From positions 5,723,058 through 5,787,057 of the forward strand of contig SCHM01000003.1 of NCBI GenBank assembly GCA_004123355.1: a stretch of DNA of 64,000 nt. The letters are read 5' to 3'. Below, in pieces: positions 50,874-62,774 of the stretch. The notes under the pieces were generated by a model. That model made no database searches, was not told the origin of the DNA, and saw nothing but the letters and a program-made list of their open reading frames with translations. Both the position numbers and the translations under genes were made by a program. Each line of letters starts with the position of its first letter. Within the stretch, counting starts at the first letter, position 1. The DNA is from Amphirosellinia nigrospora (Eukaryota > Ascomycota > Sordariomycetes > Xylariales > Xylariaceae).

Positions 50874-50969
50874 TTATATGATATGGGGGATAGGAAGAGG
50901 AAAAGGAAGAGAGGTGTAAAAGCGTGTGCGCGCGGGAGACGAAGGTTTTAGTATTTTTTCAGGCAACAT
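50874..50969 (-). promoter_or_regulatory. Possible further upstream ORF (31 codons)
   Basis: ATG at 50969, stop at 50874-50876. It counts only if the CPC1 transcript begins still further upstream. Confidence 0.3.
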
Positions 50970-53900
50970 TTTGCGACTGTCCTACCTAATTTCTAACACA
51001 GTAGGGGCCAAAGCACCAAGGGCAGAACACAGGGCAGAATAGCGAAGAGGCAGTGATGGCGTAGTAGACCAGCAGGGGTGGGGCCCCCGGTCTAATGGCA
51101 GGACGCAAAAGACCGGAGCATGCCAAGAGGAGCCCATATGTGTGGGTCCGACAGAGTCCCATCCTAACAACTTTTTACCATGGCTACGCGCCAACTGTAG
51201 GCAAACATGTTAGGCGGGAACATCTGCTCTATCTCTTGGCACGTGTGAGTCATACCCGTATATTTGCGCTAATCGCAGTTAGGCTTAGAGGCAAATCCAC
51301 GCCAGAACTACCTAGGTAATTTATCCCATAGGCTTGCGCTTCCTTGTTATTCCTACAGTCAGTCTCATATTCAGCCTCTCGCGACCTGGTGCGAATACGC
51401 GCAGTGCGCATTGCGTTGCGCCCTACGACTACACTACCTAGCCCCTCACCCATTGTTATAACACGAAACTGGCGACAGAGATATTGAATGCAAATGTAGT
51501 TATGGCAAGCACAATTCATAGATCCTCAAACTCGAAGGGTATTCGCTATAGAATTAGGTAGCTTCAGGCATTGCAGAACACTCTAAACCTGTCAGATGAA
51601 ATATTTGTTGAGTTGCCTAACAACGCTATACTGTAAGGTTATTCTTTAGCTCCTCTCCCAAGCACCTACACTTAGGTAGCGTACATCAGCGGAAGATCAG
51701 CCATCGACTTGAACGGCGATTCACGGTGTTCCGACGGTTCCATTTCGGCGTTGGTCGCACTGGCTCCGAACAACACATTCTTTCTTGGAACAAGACAGGA
51801 AGAATTCCGACAGGTAGTCAGCGACCGTTGCAACAATGAAACCACGATGTACTATTACAGTGATAGTAGCCCAGACACTAGTCTACTTCTAGCTAAAGGG
51901 CTGCTGCGCGTGGCTGCGTCGTCCTTTTAGCCCTGATTGGATACGCACCGGCCAGCTGAATTGGGCAGTAGTCTGCGTGGCCGTCTCTTGTCACTCTCCC
52001 GGATTGTCTTTACATACTGTAACTTTCTGACGACCAGAAAAGTTAGAGAGAGATGTGTGCTGGGAACACCACTCGATACATTTTCTCATCAGCTCAGTCT
52101 TTGGCGAACCGAAGCTTTCCACTTGTAAGACGAAGAGAATTCATGCTGCAGTTCGAGCGTCATCTCACGTTGAATTAATCAGCAAGCGATTACACTACAC
52201 CAGCAACGCTCCAGGGTGTCAACTTGCTGGAAGATCTCACCTTTTGTGATTGGATACATCCGGGGACGGCTGTGCAGATCCCCCGTTGAATATCTCTGGC
52301 GCCGCTGTAGCGTAGACTGTACTTAGCTGCACGTGTATCTCACGGGGATTTCCGTCGTCATCTATCATTATCACCAACAGTCCACGTCGTCAGCCATTTA
52401 CGCGAGGTCTATATGAATGGCTCAAAACAACGGGACTGGGATTGCTGCCTTCTGCACAAGGCAGCCGGATAATCGTAAGCCATACGCCAGGAGCCATAAG
52501 CGCATCGGACGCCATGCGCCCTCATTGCGCAAATACGCATGCGCGTAATTCTTCCCAGGCCAGACCAGACCAATTTCGCAATCCGACCCGTGCTTCGCCC
52601 TGCCTGCCTCTGGTTCTGGTTCGGTGGTACATCTCCGCGCTCGAGATCCCCATGTCCCCCATACTGTCACTGCTAGTTCTACTAAGTATTGTACAGTATA
52701 TTTTGTGCAAGTAAGACTGGAAATTGGATCAATCGGACCCGCCAATTCATGTCTCGCGTGCCTGCGCAATTGGAGTTGTGACTCATCGTTACCGGCGCTG
52801 TGTTCCATCGTATCTCACCCTCCCTGCAAAGCCCCTGCAACGCTGCCAATGGGGTTAGTATGTGCATGCCGCTACGATTTTGTTGCTGCCTCTTCTGGAC
52901 CCGTGTGGATTCGTTTACTGCACCTCTAGTTCACTGTAGTGTATAAGTGGGATGTGGTGCATCAATCGGCCAGGCAAGAGACAAAAGGGCGCACTTGTGT
53001 CGTTCTTAAACATACAGTCCGCCGGTCCTTGGGCCTCAGTTACTTACATGCAGCATTCCATCGACCAATAGTGTATGTTATTGGATTACTTAATTCCGGA
53101 AAGAAACTACACTAAACTAGCAAGCATGCCCGGCTTCATCTGTTCTGCATAGTATCTTAAGTCCGGGACGGCCAAACCTAATTCTTCTTTATAGCCCGAG
53201 AGAAGGCCCTCACATCCTTTAGGAGTCCCCTATCCCAAACTCTGTTTCCCACACTTCCTATCAAACGCTAATACATTTAATCAAGGGCTGCCTCAAACTA
53301 TTATTGGCAGGTGAAATCAGAATTGGAAGAAGAGTTCCCTTGGGTGTTAGGTCAGGGCACCCGGCTAGCCCCCGCGACGCATGTTATATAATGTCGTTCG
53401 GAAGTGTACTTCTAACCTTCTGCGAGCTTTGCGAATTGAATTCCCCTGTTATTCCCGAACGATCAACGAAAAGCAGCAGCACCGACCTAGGCATCAACCG
53501 ATTCAACCCGACACAATCTCATTTACTCCTGAATGGGCGCTCTCTAAAGAGTATATGTAAGGACATTAGGAAAGTTGGGGGCGGGAAATGGTGCCGGCTG
53601 TACTGCGGTGCATGCGCTTTATGCACACAGGTTTCTGTCCTCCTGACTGCTGGTGGGGTCCGCCGGATTGATGCCTGTCTACCAATGTGCGCTTCCATTC
53701 GGCCATCGAAGCCCAACAGCGACACACCAATGCCGCGAAGGTCCGGGGATGCGGGCCACAAAAGTAAGTCTAAGCCTCAAGTCACTGTCTGTCTAATGTT
53801 GATTGCGACTGGTTGGCGGTTATTTTCGTGTGCTGGACCGGAGGATACTTTAGAGCATTCTGATTGGACGCTACGAGTCGACCGGCCACACGAGCTTCAC

Positions 53901-55205
53901 TACACGGGTAGGATTGTATGCTGTTTGTTCTCTGGGAAATGGTCACCAGCCACGGAAACGTGCTACGTGGCTCTTTTCATTTCGTGCGGTTGGTTATTAT
54001 GGTCCCTCTAGTAATTTTATGTGTCGAAGGGCCGGAGATATCACAAAAGTGTGATGTAATCCCGCACAGGAAAGACAGGCACCAGGTTTATATATATATA
54101 TATTTTTCGTAGCACACAGTAACCGCGAGTTACCCAACACGTGTTGAGAAATCCAGACTTGCGTAACCTTAGATTGGTTATAATTGGGCAGGATATACTT
54201 TGCAACGCGGACATCTTCCGGGTCAACCTGCATGTCGTGCCTTCACTTAACAGGAGAGTGGTGATGTGGATGACGTCGAGGCAATCACATTATCTATCTA
54301 CGAGATACCGACCGTTGGGCAGACAAAGACAGGTCGTCACACAGCGTGGGTGTTGGATATCATTATACTAATTAATATAAGATCAACAATAGGAGGTAGG
54401 TAAGAGCCGCTTAGCATCTATCGGGGTTATCAGCCATACTTAGTTGGTTCGCCAAACCTCTTCTACCGCCGCAGCTCGGGGTTGGGCCCCAGGCCAGCAT
54501 AGAAACCACAATACATTGTCGACAAGCCACGATGTAGAACTTAAGGGTTTGGACTATACATTCGCTTGACTACAGAGGCGTTTCCGATGATTCTCATACA
54601 ACTTTTATACGTAGCCCTTGATATTGGTGCTTGTGTCGTATTCGGCAATATGTTATCATAGCGGGGTGTTCGACGTGCTGTTCTTATAATAGCAGATGTT
54701 ATTAAAATTAGCACGGATACTGAGAATCGGTACAAGTGGCATTGATTTCATGAAATTCGTAATAATAATGGAGTCAAGTTCCGACTAGGCACACAGGCTC
54801 TTGGGCATAACTTCATTCTCCCGACTGTACCCTGCCCTTATTCTTGAACCTCCAAATCTCTGAGCCCGAACTGAACTATGCGCGAGAAAAGAGGCACGAC
54901 TATTAACTGCATTACGCGGCATCAATCACTGCAGTTGCACCTTGCAGTAGTATCATTGCCATCCGAACAGCCCGAGGTCTGCGGAATGGCTACCTCAAAA
55001 ATTCCTTTGAAAAACACCAGCAAAGGTTTCATAGCTGAAAATACCACGTATTGTCGACCGCCAGCCCATTACACCTATCTATTTCATGCTAGCCTTATCT
55101 GTAAGGCCTGATTGATTATTATACAAGTCCTAATCTACGTAGTTAGCAAGATGGATATATATACACCCAAAGAGAGATCGTACTAACGAGGTGATGAATG
55201 GTAGT
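50970..55205. other. Long intergenic stretch upstream of CPC1
   Basis: Apart from the TGAGTCA site, nothing is supported. A 235-codon open frame at 53304-54011 begins without an ATG and shows no domain or fungal-like intron signals. A short (TA)n tract is at about 54090-54102. Confidence 0.45.
51246..51252. promoter_or_regulatory. CPC1/GCN4-type element TGAGTCA upstream of CPC1
   Basis: Perfect TGASTCA site followed by T, 670 bases 5' of the CPC1 start codon. Neurospora cpc-1 is known to respond to its own product through such sites. One occurrence within 700 bases is not statistically strong. Confidence 0.4.
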
Positions 55206-56266
55206 TCATGGGGTAGCCGAGACTGTGCTCGTATCTGTACTAGGCGGAGGCGGCGAGGACTCCACTAGATCGTTGCCTTGAACGGTAAGTTGTCGCGATG
55301 CGATACGGCGCATTAGCGATATGAATTCCGAGTTTTTGAATTTCTCGGTGTCATTGTCGGCGAGTAAATCGACAAGTTGCTGAGCAGCGCGAGCCAACTC
55401 AGTTTCTTGTTCCTCGTTCACTTCCGATTCTTCCTTGATTGCCTCATGGACCGTGGATTCAGCAGAGGCGTCCTCAATACTCGCAGTCACATCCTCTTCT
55501 GGTCCGTTCTGGAGCATCCATTCGTCCATCGCGTCTGCAAACTCTTGTCCGAGATCGGCTTCCGCTTGTGCATTCAAACCGAGTGTAGCGTCATCTGAGA
55601 TAAAAGTTTAGTATACCATTCAGCCGGCTTTTAACAGTTACGTACCCATAGACTGTGATGCATGCATGTTGTTACCGGGTTGGAAGGCACTAAACGGCGG
55701 TTGCATCGACTGCATCGGCTGCATCGGATGGAGACCGGTGGATAGTGGCTGATAGGGTTGGAAGGCTGGATGCTGAACGGGTGAGAAATTTGAGTGTATG
55801 GGCTGTCCTATGACTGGGCCTCGGATAGAGTGGCTGTGAAGCGGACGAGCATGAGCATCGGAGAAATTCATGCGTTGAAAATCATTGACCCAGCTACCGC
55901 TTCCACTCTGGCCAAATGCGGCTTGTTGCTGCATTGGCTGTGGCGGAAACAGAGTAGATGCCTGAGCTGGATGAGGCGGGAGATGTGATAGAAGCTGCCC
56001 GTTTGCTGCATACTCAGGAAGTAAAGCGTGTTGTTGTTGAAACGCCCTGAACTGGTCGCCTGAGGCAGAGTTTAGAGGCATGGAACGAAAGTTCTTGATA
56101 CGGTGTGAGTATATGATATTCAAATTGATGAGGTGATGTGAAGACAAACCTGTGCGGGTTGTTGTGAGCCAGGACCAACTCTATCTTGCTGATGAGAGCG
56201 GTCCTGTTCGATGTGACGAGCCAAGCCTTTAAAGGCATTCGATGGGCCACAAGACGCGTCCGCCAT
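55206..56266 (-). CDS. PEX20: Peroxin 20, PTS2 import co-receptor
   Basis: Three exons (56266-56150, 56093-55646, 55594-55206) join in phase to 317 residues with no break; introns are 56 and 51 bases. The N-terminus MADASCGPSNAFKGLARH followed by EQDRSHQQDR is diagnostic for Pex20. The conserved Cys6 is the residue whose ubiquitination recycles the receptor. A WxxxF motif (WVNDF) would bind the peroxisomal docking complex. The Met/Gln/Pro-rich middle (MQPMQSMQPP) is family-like. The C-terminal segment KFKNSEFISLMRRIASRQLT fits the region that works with Pex7 on PTS2 cargo. It shuttles between cytosol and peroxisome membrane. It is divergent to SEC13, with 956 bases between the starts. Confidence 0.9.
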
Positions 56267-57222
56267 GGCGAGAGCTCAACTTATTAACTTTGAGGTTCGA
56301 ATGTAGCCTTTGTGGTGTCCGATACGCCGTTGCTATTGCGAAGTCTAGGTGGCCGAATGATAGTTGCGCCTAGACAAGACAGAGAAACACGCGTGTAGAA
56401 TTGTCGCTGATTCCGAAAAGAGTGAAGATAGGGAGAGAGGGAGAGAGAGAGCGCAAAGCGAAATACTAGGTGATTATAATGCGCCTGGTTCAACGTGTGT
56501 GGTGAATAAGACCTTATTATTTTCAAGTTTGTTTGCCCTTATGCAGAGGTAATGGTTAGGTACCTAGTATTCCTTCCGTTGGCTTATGAGTTACCTAGAT
56601 CGGCTCTTTGAATGGCAGCCTTTAATACCTTTAATGAGGTGGGCTTTGATATACAATATGCAGTAATACAGTTTGGAAGTTGTGCTATTATGAAGTTGAA
56701 GTTGAAGTTGAAGTTCAGGCTGACGTTGATACCTATCACGAGATGGTAAAAAAGCAAGACCATTGGCTCCATTCCAGCCTCGGTACAATGAGAGAGATGC
56801 CGACCGATAGTGCGGCTCAATGGGCCTAGAGGGTGACCATTTCGCCTTCCCGAGTTCCCCTGATCCCTGGCTGAACTGGGGTAATGAGCGGTACGTATCT
56901 TTTTGTGGGTGCCAGGTGCCTTCCACCACAAACAGCTGTTTCAAGTCTGACAAGGGAAGACGCTATGACCACTATTACGCTTGGCAGCCTTACCTCACAA
57001 CATGAAGCTGGTTGGTGGGGCTTTATGTCACTCTGTACCTGCCATCGCATGCCTCGTAGCACAAGGCCAGCTAAAACATCTGAAAGGGACAAGTATCTAC
57101 CTCTCAACACCACATAGTGTAGACGAACCGATCTCCATTTCAACTGACCTCACACCAGCAAGCCCGGCGCCTATCCGATACTCTTTCTTCTACGTTCCAT
57201 TTGTATTATTTAATTGTTCAGA
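56267..57222. promoter_or_regulatory. Divergent promoter region between PEX20 and SEC13
   Basis: Contains a GA-rich tract (about 56433-56454) and a hexanucleotide GAAGTT run (about 56690-56715, four units). No gene is supported. Confidence 0.4.
56690..56715. repeat. (GAAGTT)n tandem repeat, four units
   Basis: Near-perfect hexamer repeats in the PEX20/SEC13 intergenic region. Confidence 0.75.
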
Positions 57223-58385
57223 ATGGTAAACACTGACCCGATTATCTTGGCAAAACGTTGACCAGAGCTAGCTAACCTCATAACAGGCGCAGGTAATATC
57301 GAATTCCGGCCATGATGACATGATTGTACGTCCTATCCTTGCTCTGGCTGCCCAGACACCGCCCATACGTTCTAGCCGACGACGACCGACTTGCACTCGA
57401 CGCCACCTTTGATTATTATCAAGGCGCAAACCTAGCAGCAACAAGACGACTGACGTTTCCTAGCACGATGCCGTCCTCGACTATTACGGGAGACGACTCG
57501 CAACATGCTCTTCCGACAAGACTATCAAGATTTTCGAGATTGAGGCGAATCGCAAAGGTTAATCGAGACACTGAAAGGGTACGAGCTGCTTTGCAATGGC
57601 CTGGACGACCGAAGTGCTGACTGCGGGATGTGATAGTCATGAGGGTGCAGTATGGTGCGTCTCTTGGGCACATCCCAAGTACGGCAACATACTCGCTTCG
57701 GCTGGTTATGACGGCAAAGTCTTCATCTGGCGCGAGCAATCAAACCAATGGCAACGACTCTTTGACTTCGCTTTGCACAAGGCCTCCGTCAACATGGTGT
57801 CTTGGTCACCCCACGAATCGGGATGTCTCCTCGCCTGCGCCTCATCTGACGGCTCCGTGTCGGTCCTTGAATTTAAAGACAATAATTTCTCTAATGTTAT
57901 CTTCCCCACACGGTCTCGGCGTCAACTCCGTTTCTTGGGCACCAGCAACCACGCCTGGTAGCATCGTTTCCTCAAATCCTCCCGCCCCTGGCACTCTAGG
58001 CCAGCGCCGCTTTGTGACGGGTGGTTGCGACAATGTCTTGAAGCTGTGGACATATGACCCAGCCACGCAGAATTACAAGCAGGAGAGAGAGCCGCTGGTC
58101 GGCCATACAGACTGGGTACGTGATGTAGCGTGGAGCCCGACGGTGCTCCAGAAGAGTTACATTGCATCGGCCTCTCAGGACAAGACGGTACGAATTTGGA
58201 CAAGCGATAATGCTACCCAAGGGCAGTGGTCATGTAAGGTGCTGAACTTTGATGCTACCGTCTGGCGAGTCAGTTGGAGTTTGAGTGGGAACGTGTTGGC
58301 TGTTAGTGGCGGCGACAACAAGGTTTCCCTGTGGAAAGAGAATCTAAGAGGCGAATGGGAATGTGTCAAGACTATGGAGGAATGA
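57223..58385 (+). CDS. SEC13: SEC13, WD40 protein of COPII coat and nuclear pore
   Basis: Six-bladed WD40 beta-propeller that pairs with Sec31 in the COPII vesicle coat and also serves in the Nup84 and SEA complexes. The first exon is only the start codon (57223-57225). Introns at 57226-57286 (61 bases, GCTAACC branch), 57326-57463 (138) and 57579-57636 (58) all join in phase. The protein starts [14 protein letters not shown], then [20 protein letters not shown] and IKIFEIEGES. Later blades include [47 protein letters not shown] and [12 protein letters not shown], which is classic Sec13. Two breaks are seen: a lost G near 57544 and a two-base loss near 57912. As SEC13 is essential, error is the likely cause. 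The length would be about 305 residues, as usual. Confidence 0.92.
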
Positions 58386-59700
58386 ACCTCGTAAGTTATA
58401 TTGATGCGCTGCCAAATTTTCGAAGAGGGCGATCAGAAGACGCAACGCAAGACCACTTTTTGTGAAGCCAATAAAGGGGATTGGCTTCGGACAAGCAGAT
58501 TGTCTAGCTTGTGCCTACTCGGCATTACCTGGAAATCCAGTGACCTAATATCCAGTTGATTTCCTCAAGCTGACACAGATAAGAATAGAATTATGAAGAA
58601 TCCTCAACTGAATGGGTGTAACCTTTTTAGTCTTGCATTATTCCCGAGCTTAGTTAGGCCATATCTCAAGTTATGGTGATATGGCTTAATCCCCAGCACA
58701 GCCTACGCATCGCTATTAGGACATTTGAGGGTTCGTTGTCGAAGGCTATTTCATTATTTATAGAGCTTCGCGTAGTAGATTCTGTAGGGTTGTGTTGTGC
58801 TGTGTGAGGTTTAGGGTGACAGGTAACTCACGGCAACGGTCTCCAGCACAAGCTAGTGACAATGTTTAGAATGCATCCAACCAACCACTCCTACTTATAA
58901 TCTGGATAATTGCCTTCATGATTACTTGAGGATCTAGGTGCGTCTTGGTGTATTGGTTTCTGATATGAGACTAAAGTCTAATTTTAAGGACTTGTAATTA
59001 TTCGATTATGTTATAATGAGATCTATATATACCTAAGGCTAGAAGTAATCTGAGAAGACAGGGTTTTTAATTTCTTGTTTAATTTTTGACCGTCTCAAAG
59101 TTATTTGCTCAGGCTACCCAACTTCTCCCTGTCAACCTTACTAACCTATAGAAGGCAGGCATACCTATGACTACGCCTTTGGTACATTACTGGGCGTTCT
59201 TTCAACAACAACAAAATCATACCATTGCGTATGGTTCGTTGAGAAATGTTTCTGTACAGCTGGCGCCGGTGTAGGTAGTATTTAGGTCACTATGCAGGAG
59301 TAGATTACCTTAGGTACATACGTATCTGAAGAACTTGGCTGGCCCAACCTATGAGATTTCTCATGTGCATTCATTCATGACCGCTAGGGCTTTCCCTTCG
59401 TGTTGGCGTCGGTTGGTAGTGGAAGTGCAACGTTGAGAGAGGATAGTGGTAGACTACCTAGTGGCTACCTAGGTAGGTTAGGCCGGTCCAGAAGAGAAGT
59501 GATGGCACTAGCGCGGGCGGTTAGTGGGCCACTCACACAGGTGCGGGACATGTACCTCACACCGAGTGTTGGCTCTGTGGTACCTGGTTACACCTCCGCT
59601 GTTTCAGGAGGTCGAACACCTTCCAGGTGAACCATTTATCTAAGCTCTCTATCGGACCTGCTGAACATTGAATTGCTTCAAGTCTGGATTCTACCATACT
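58386..59700. other. Intergenic stretch, nothing recognised
   Basis: AT-rich 3' flank of SEC13, then TACCTAGGTAGG units near 59450-59480. An open frame at 59400-59630 has no domain. Confidence 0.45.
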
Positions 59701-59879
59701 CACAGCAGTCGCATGCTCAGACACCGCAATTGGATTGGCCCAGACGAATGCCCATTCCGTACGAGCTCAGGTCTAATTAATGACCCCACCGCAACGTCGC
59801 TGTCTGTAATCAAACTAACTGATACGGGCGCCATCCTCCATTTGTGATCACACCCCGACTTTCTGTTCCAACCCTTTTC

Positions 59880-61699
59880 AGAATCGCAAACCGCCGCCAC
59901 GTTGTCCGAGTCGCAGGAAGAAAGTCACGGAGAGTCCGTGTCTGTTGGGCTCCCGCTGACTGCCGTGGACCACACGAACCTTGAACTAGACACCAAAGCC
60001 AACCCTAACCCCGGCAACCACGACAACCACGACGGCGGTGACAGCCACGACGACGACCTTGACGACCATCTCGACCGTGCACGCTCTCCTCCACCCCAGT
60101 ACCTCTACGCTAGCTCCCAGGCATCGCCCTCGACCTCCTTCTCGCAACCAACATCGCCCCCTCTTCTTTAGCCTTTACTCATACGCCTCAGCCGAAGACC
60201 TCGCCGACGATCACTTCAGGCTCCCGACCGCCGTTTCCACCGCCTTCTCGGAAACCGGAGCCTCATCGGCTACAGCCGCCCCGGCCTACGCGCCCGTAGC
60301 ATCGAGCTCTTCTGACCACCCTTTTGAACCGCCACCTCGCTCCAGGACGCCGTCGCCGAGACCAAGCGCGCGCTTCCCCGGACGTCAAAGGCGAAGCTTC
60401 AGGACAGAAGGTCGACGACTCGAACGAGCCTCCACCTGCATATTCCGAAGGCTATAGCCCACTCCTCTCCTTCTCATACCTCATGGCGGCCGCCGGTGGT
60501 GCAGCGAGTATTATTACTCAAGTTCAACAGGGGGGCCCCCCTGTCAACTCCATTGGAGGTAAAGCATTCCAATAATTTCATCGTAAACTGTATTCTGACT
60601 GGGATACGTAGATGTCGGCGCCGATGAAACGATCACAATGGACCTGAGGTAGGTCGATTAAAACATTAGATATGGTGGGCGTATTTGCTGAACACTCTCA
60701 CACAGGGGTACACGCTTTGTTCTTTCTAGAGATGAGCTCTTAACATTGCCTGAATTTGTTCTCCTCTCACTATTTCCCAACGGACTCTTTCCGGAGGGTC
60801 ATATGGGCAGCATTTCCGACGGTGAAGCTGTCCAGGTCGATGTCAGTACCCTCAATGACAACCCTATTTCTCAAGTCGTTCAAGCTTTTTCGAACATGAG
60901 CTGCTCGATTCCACCTAGCCTGACTTATGCTCCCCTCCCTCGCTCCTCCACTATTCGCAGCTTCATATCCAATATAAATATTCATTTCACTGACCTCACC
61001 TCTCAGTATGACCCTGCCTCTCTGCAATACATGCTCGAGTTTTTCCGCAACGTGGCACAATCTATACCCAATGAAACTTCCCCTAATTCCTCCCCAGACG
61101 GTGGAGTTGTCCCTATTGACTCACTTGGTGGACGTGGTGAAGATGGCAGCAAACGCGCTGGCATCATCGTTTTGAGAGAGGACCTAGACTTCTATGCCAT
61201 CCCACCTCGACCAGACATTAACCAGGCAGCTATGATGGAAGTCAAACGTGCGGCCTCCAGAGCCCTCTTGAAGCAGGGTGGCATATTTTCGGGGCTGAAA
61301 CGCAGCGACGAACCTGGAACCACGGAAGCCCACTTAATTGAAATGTTGACGGCTGGGTGAGTTTACTCGGCTTTTTCTTCTTAATGCATTGTTTCACTAA
61401 CATGGGAACAAAGCGGGTTCAACCACGATGACCAATGGGGCCACCGCGCCGGCGAACCTAATAAGGCGGTAGTTTGCAGCTTGGCCCTCGCCCGGCTTCG
61501 TAGCGATATTCGTGGCAACGAGATGGGCAGCAACGCTGTGGGTATGGCACAAAAGCTTCTACTCTTCTGGCGAAAGCCTGCCCGTCGTTGCTGGTGGGAA
61601 GGTGTTGAGCTGAACGACGTCGAAGGAGTGGACGGGCCTCTCAAAGTATGGATCCGAAGGGTATGGACGCTTGAAATGAGCGTCATTGGATTACGTTAA
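59880..61699 (+). CDS. WHI2-like BTB-domain stress-response protein
   Basis: Whi2 works with the Psr1/Psr2 phosphatases in general stress response and, in yeast, in TORC1 control. An acidic, proline-rich N-terminal part (59880-60558) leads to introns 60559-60611, 60649-60705 and 61357-61413 (53, 57 and 57 bases), all in phase. The core reads TMDLRGTRFVLSRDELLTLP and EFVLLSLFPNGLFPEGHMGS, then YDPASLQYMLEFFRNVAQ, which is the KCTD/BTB-like fold of Whi2. The C-terminus is CWWEGVELNDVEGV then VWIRRVWTLEMSVIGLR. The 5' end is unsettled: a TTTTCAG acceptor at 59873-59879 implies an earlier exon, perhaps from an ATG near 59714. The N-terminal exon changes frame twice (about 60165-60175 and 60330-60400). 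The last four-fifths of the conserved domain is intact. Confidence 0.8.
60527..60544. repeat. Perfect 18-bp palindrome (ACA-G6-C6-TGT)
   Basis: Lies in the WHI2-like coding exon (encoding QQGGPPV), just before a splice donor. Likely incidental, but the G/C runs are also error-prone. Confidence 0.8.
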
Positions 61700-62774
61700 C
61701 TACGTAATTATTGAGCGAGCGAAAATAGCGTTGGAGTATGATTTCTTTGAAGGGCATAGGGTTGCACCGACATAGCAGCTGGCTTATATACCCTTGGCAG
61801 CACCACTAACTCCTCCTCAGAGGGTAGACCCCCTCGGTTTTCAAGCGACACGACACATACAAGAGACGCATATTACGCTTATCGCTCTTCCAGCAGACAG
61901 GGTACCGGATTATGCTGGCGAATCTTGATGTCATTACCACAGCGACGGACATACTTTGGCGGCCACAGCTAAGATTCGATATAGTCGCTACAGGCAAACG
62001 CGGGACAGTAGTGGATAGTGAGGCTTTGGTATTTCTTTGTTTATATGTATAGAGGCATCATATGTTGTTGAGTCTCAGATGGGAGTTGATTATTTCGATT
62101 CAATGTATGCAATGTCTCCGAATACACGCAAGCAGTAAATACGGCGTTCAATCCACCTGCTATGTAGAACTTGGATCAGTAGTTCTGGCGGACAACCGCG
62201 AATAAGCGTCGGAGCATGTTCATACCTATCTAGGTTTAGGGCTGTATGGTAGGGAGCCACTTTTATTTTAAGGACGGATCCTTGTTGAAGCGCAGGTCGT
62301 TATACTCCGGTATGTAATTTCACCGACTTGCGACTGACAAGAAAAAGTCATCGTCACATTTACCTAATGGAATACTCATATTTGATGCGATCATCTTTTT
62401 GACTGCACCGCATGAGATGAGAGTTACTAGATCATATCTCCGCCCCCCGATTAGATTCTAAGCATCGTTTTCCTCCTGTCTCATCTACATGTGCTATTGT
62501 CGCTCTCTTGATCCTTGATCTTATCTTTTCGCTTCGGTGGCGGGGCGCAAGCGACATCGTTCGATCGATTCCCATTGGCTTTGGCCTGGCACAGCTGGAC
62601 CATTGCCTCGACGTGAATACCTAACCAACCAACCAACCAACCAACCAACTCAGCCCAACCCAGCCCAATCCAACGAGTTAGCCGAAGCCCACGAACGTCC
62701 ACTGCGACTATCGACGTTGGTGATATTACCTGGGCCAAACAGCCAGCCAGCCAGCCAGGGCTCCGCAGGGCGGG
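61700..62774. other. Intergenic stretch with simple repeats
   Basis: No gene. (AACC)n at 62623-62649 and (CCAG)n at 62740-62758 lie just upstream of the next start codon, probably in its leader. Confidence 0.5.
62623..62649. repeat. (AACC)n microsatellite
   Basis: About seven tetranucleotide units 125 bases upstream of the flavoprotein start. Confidence 0.85.

Noticed and set aside
53304-54011. 235-codon open frame
   Set aside because: No ATG at the start, no domain, uneven composition; most likely a chance frame.
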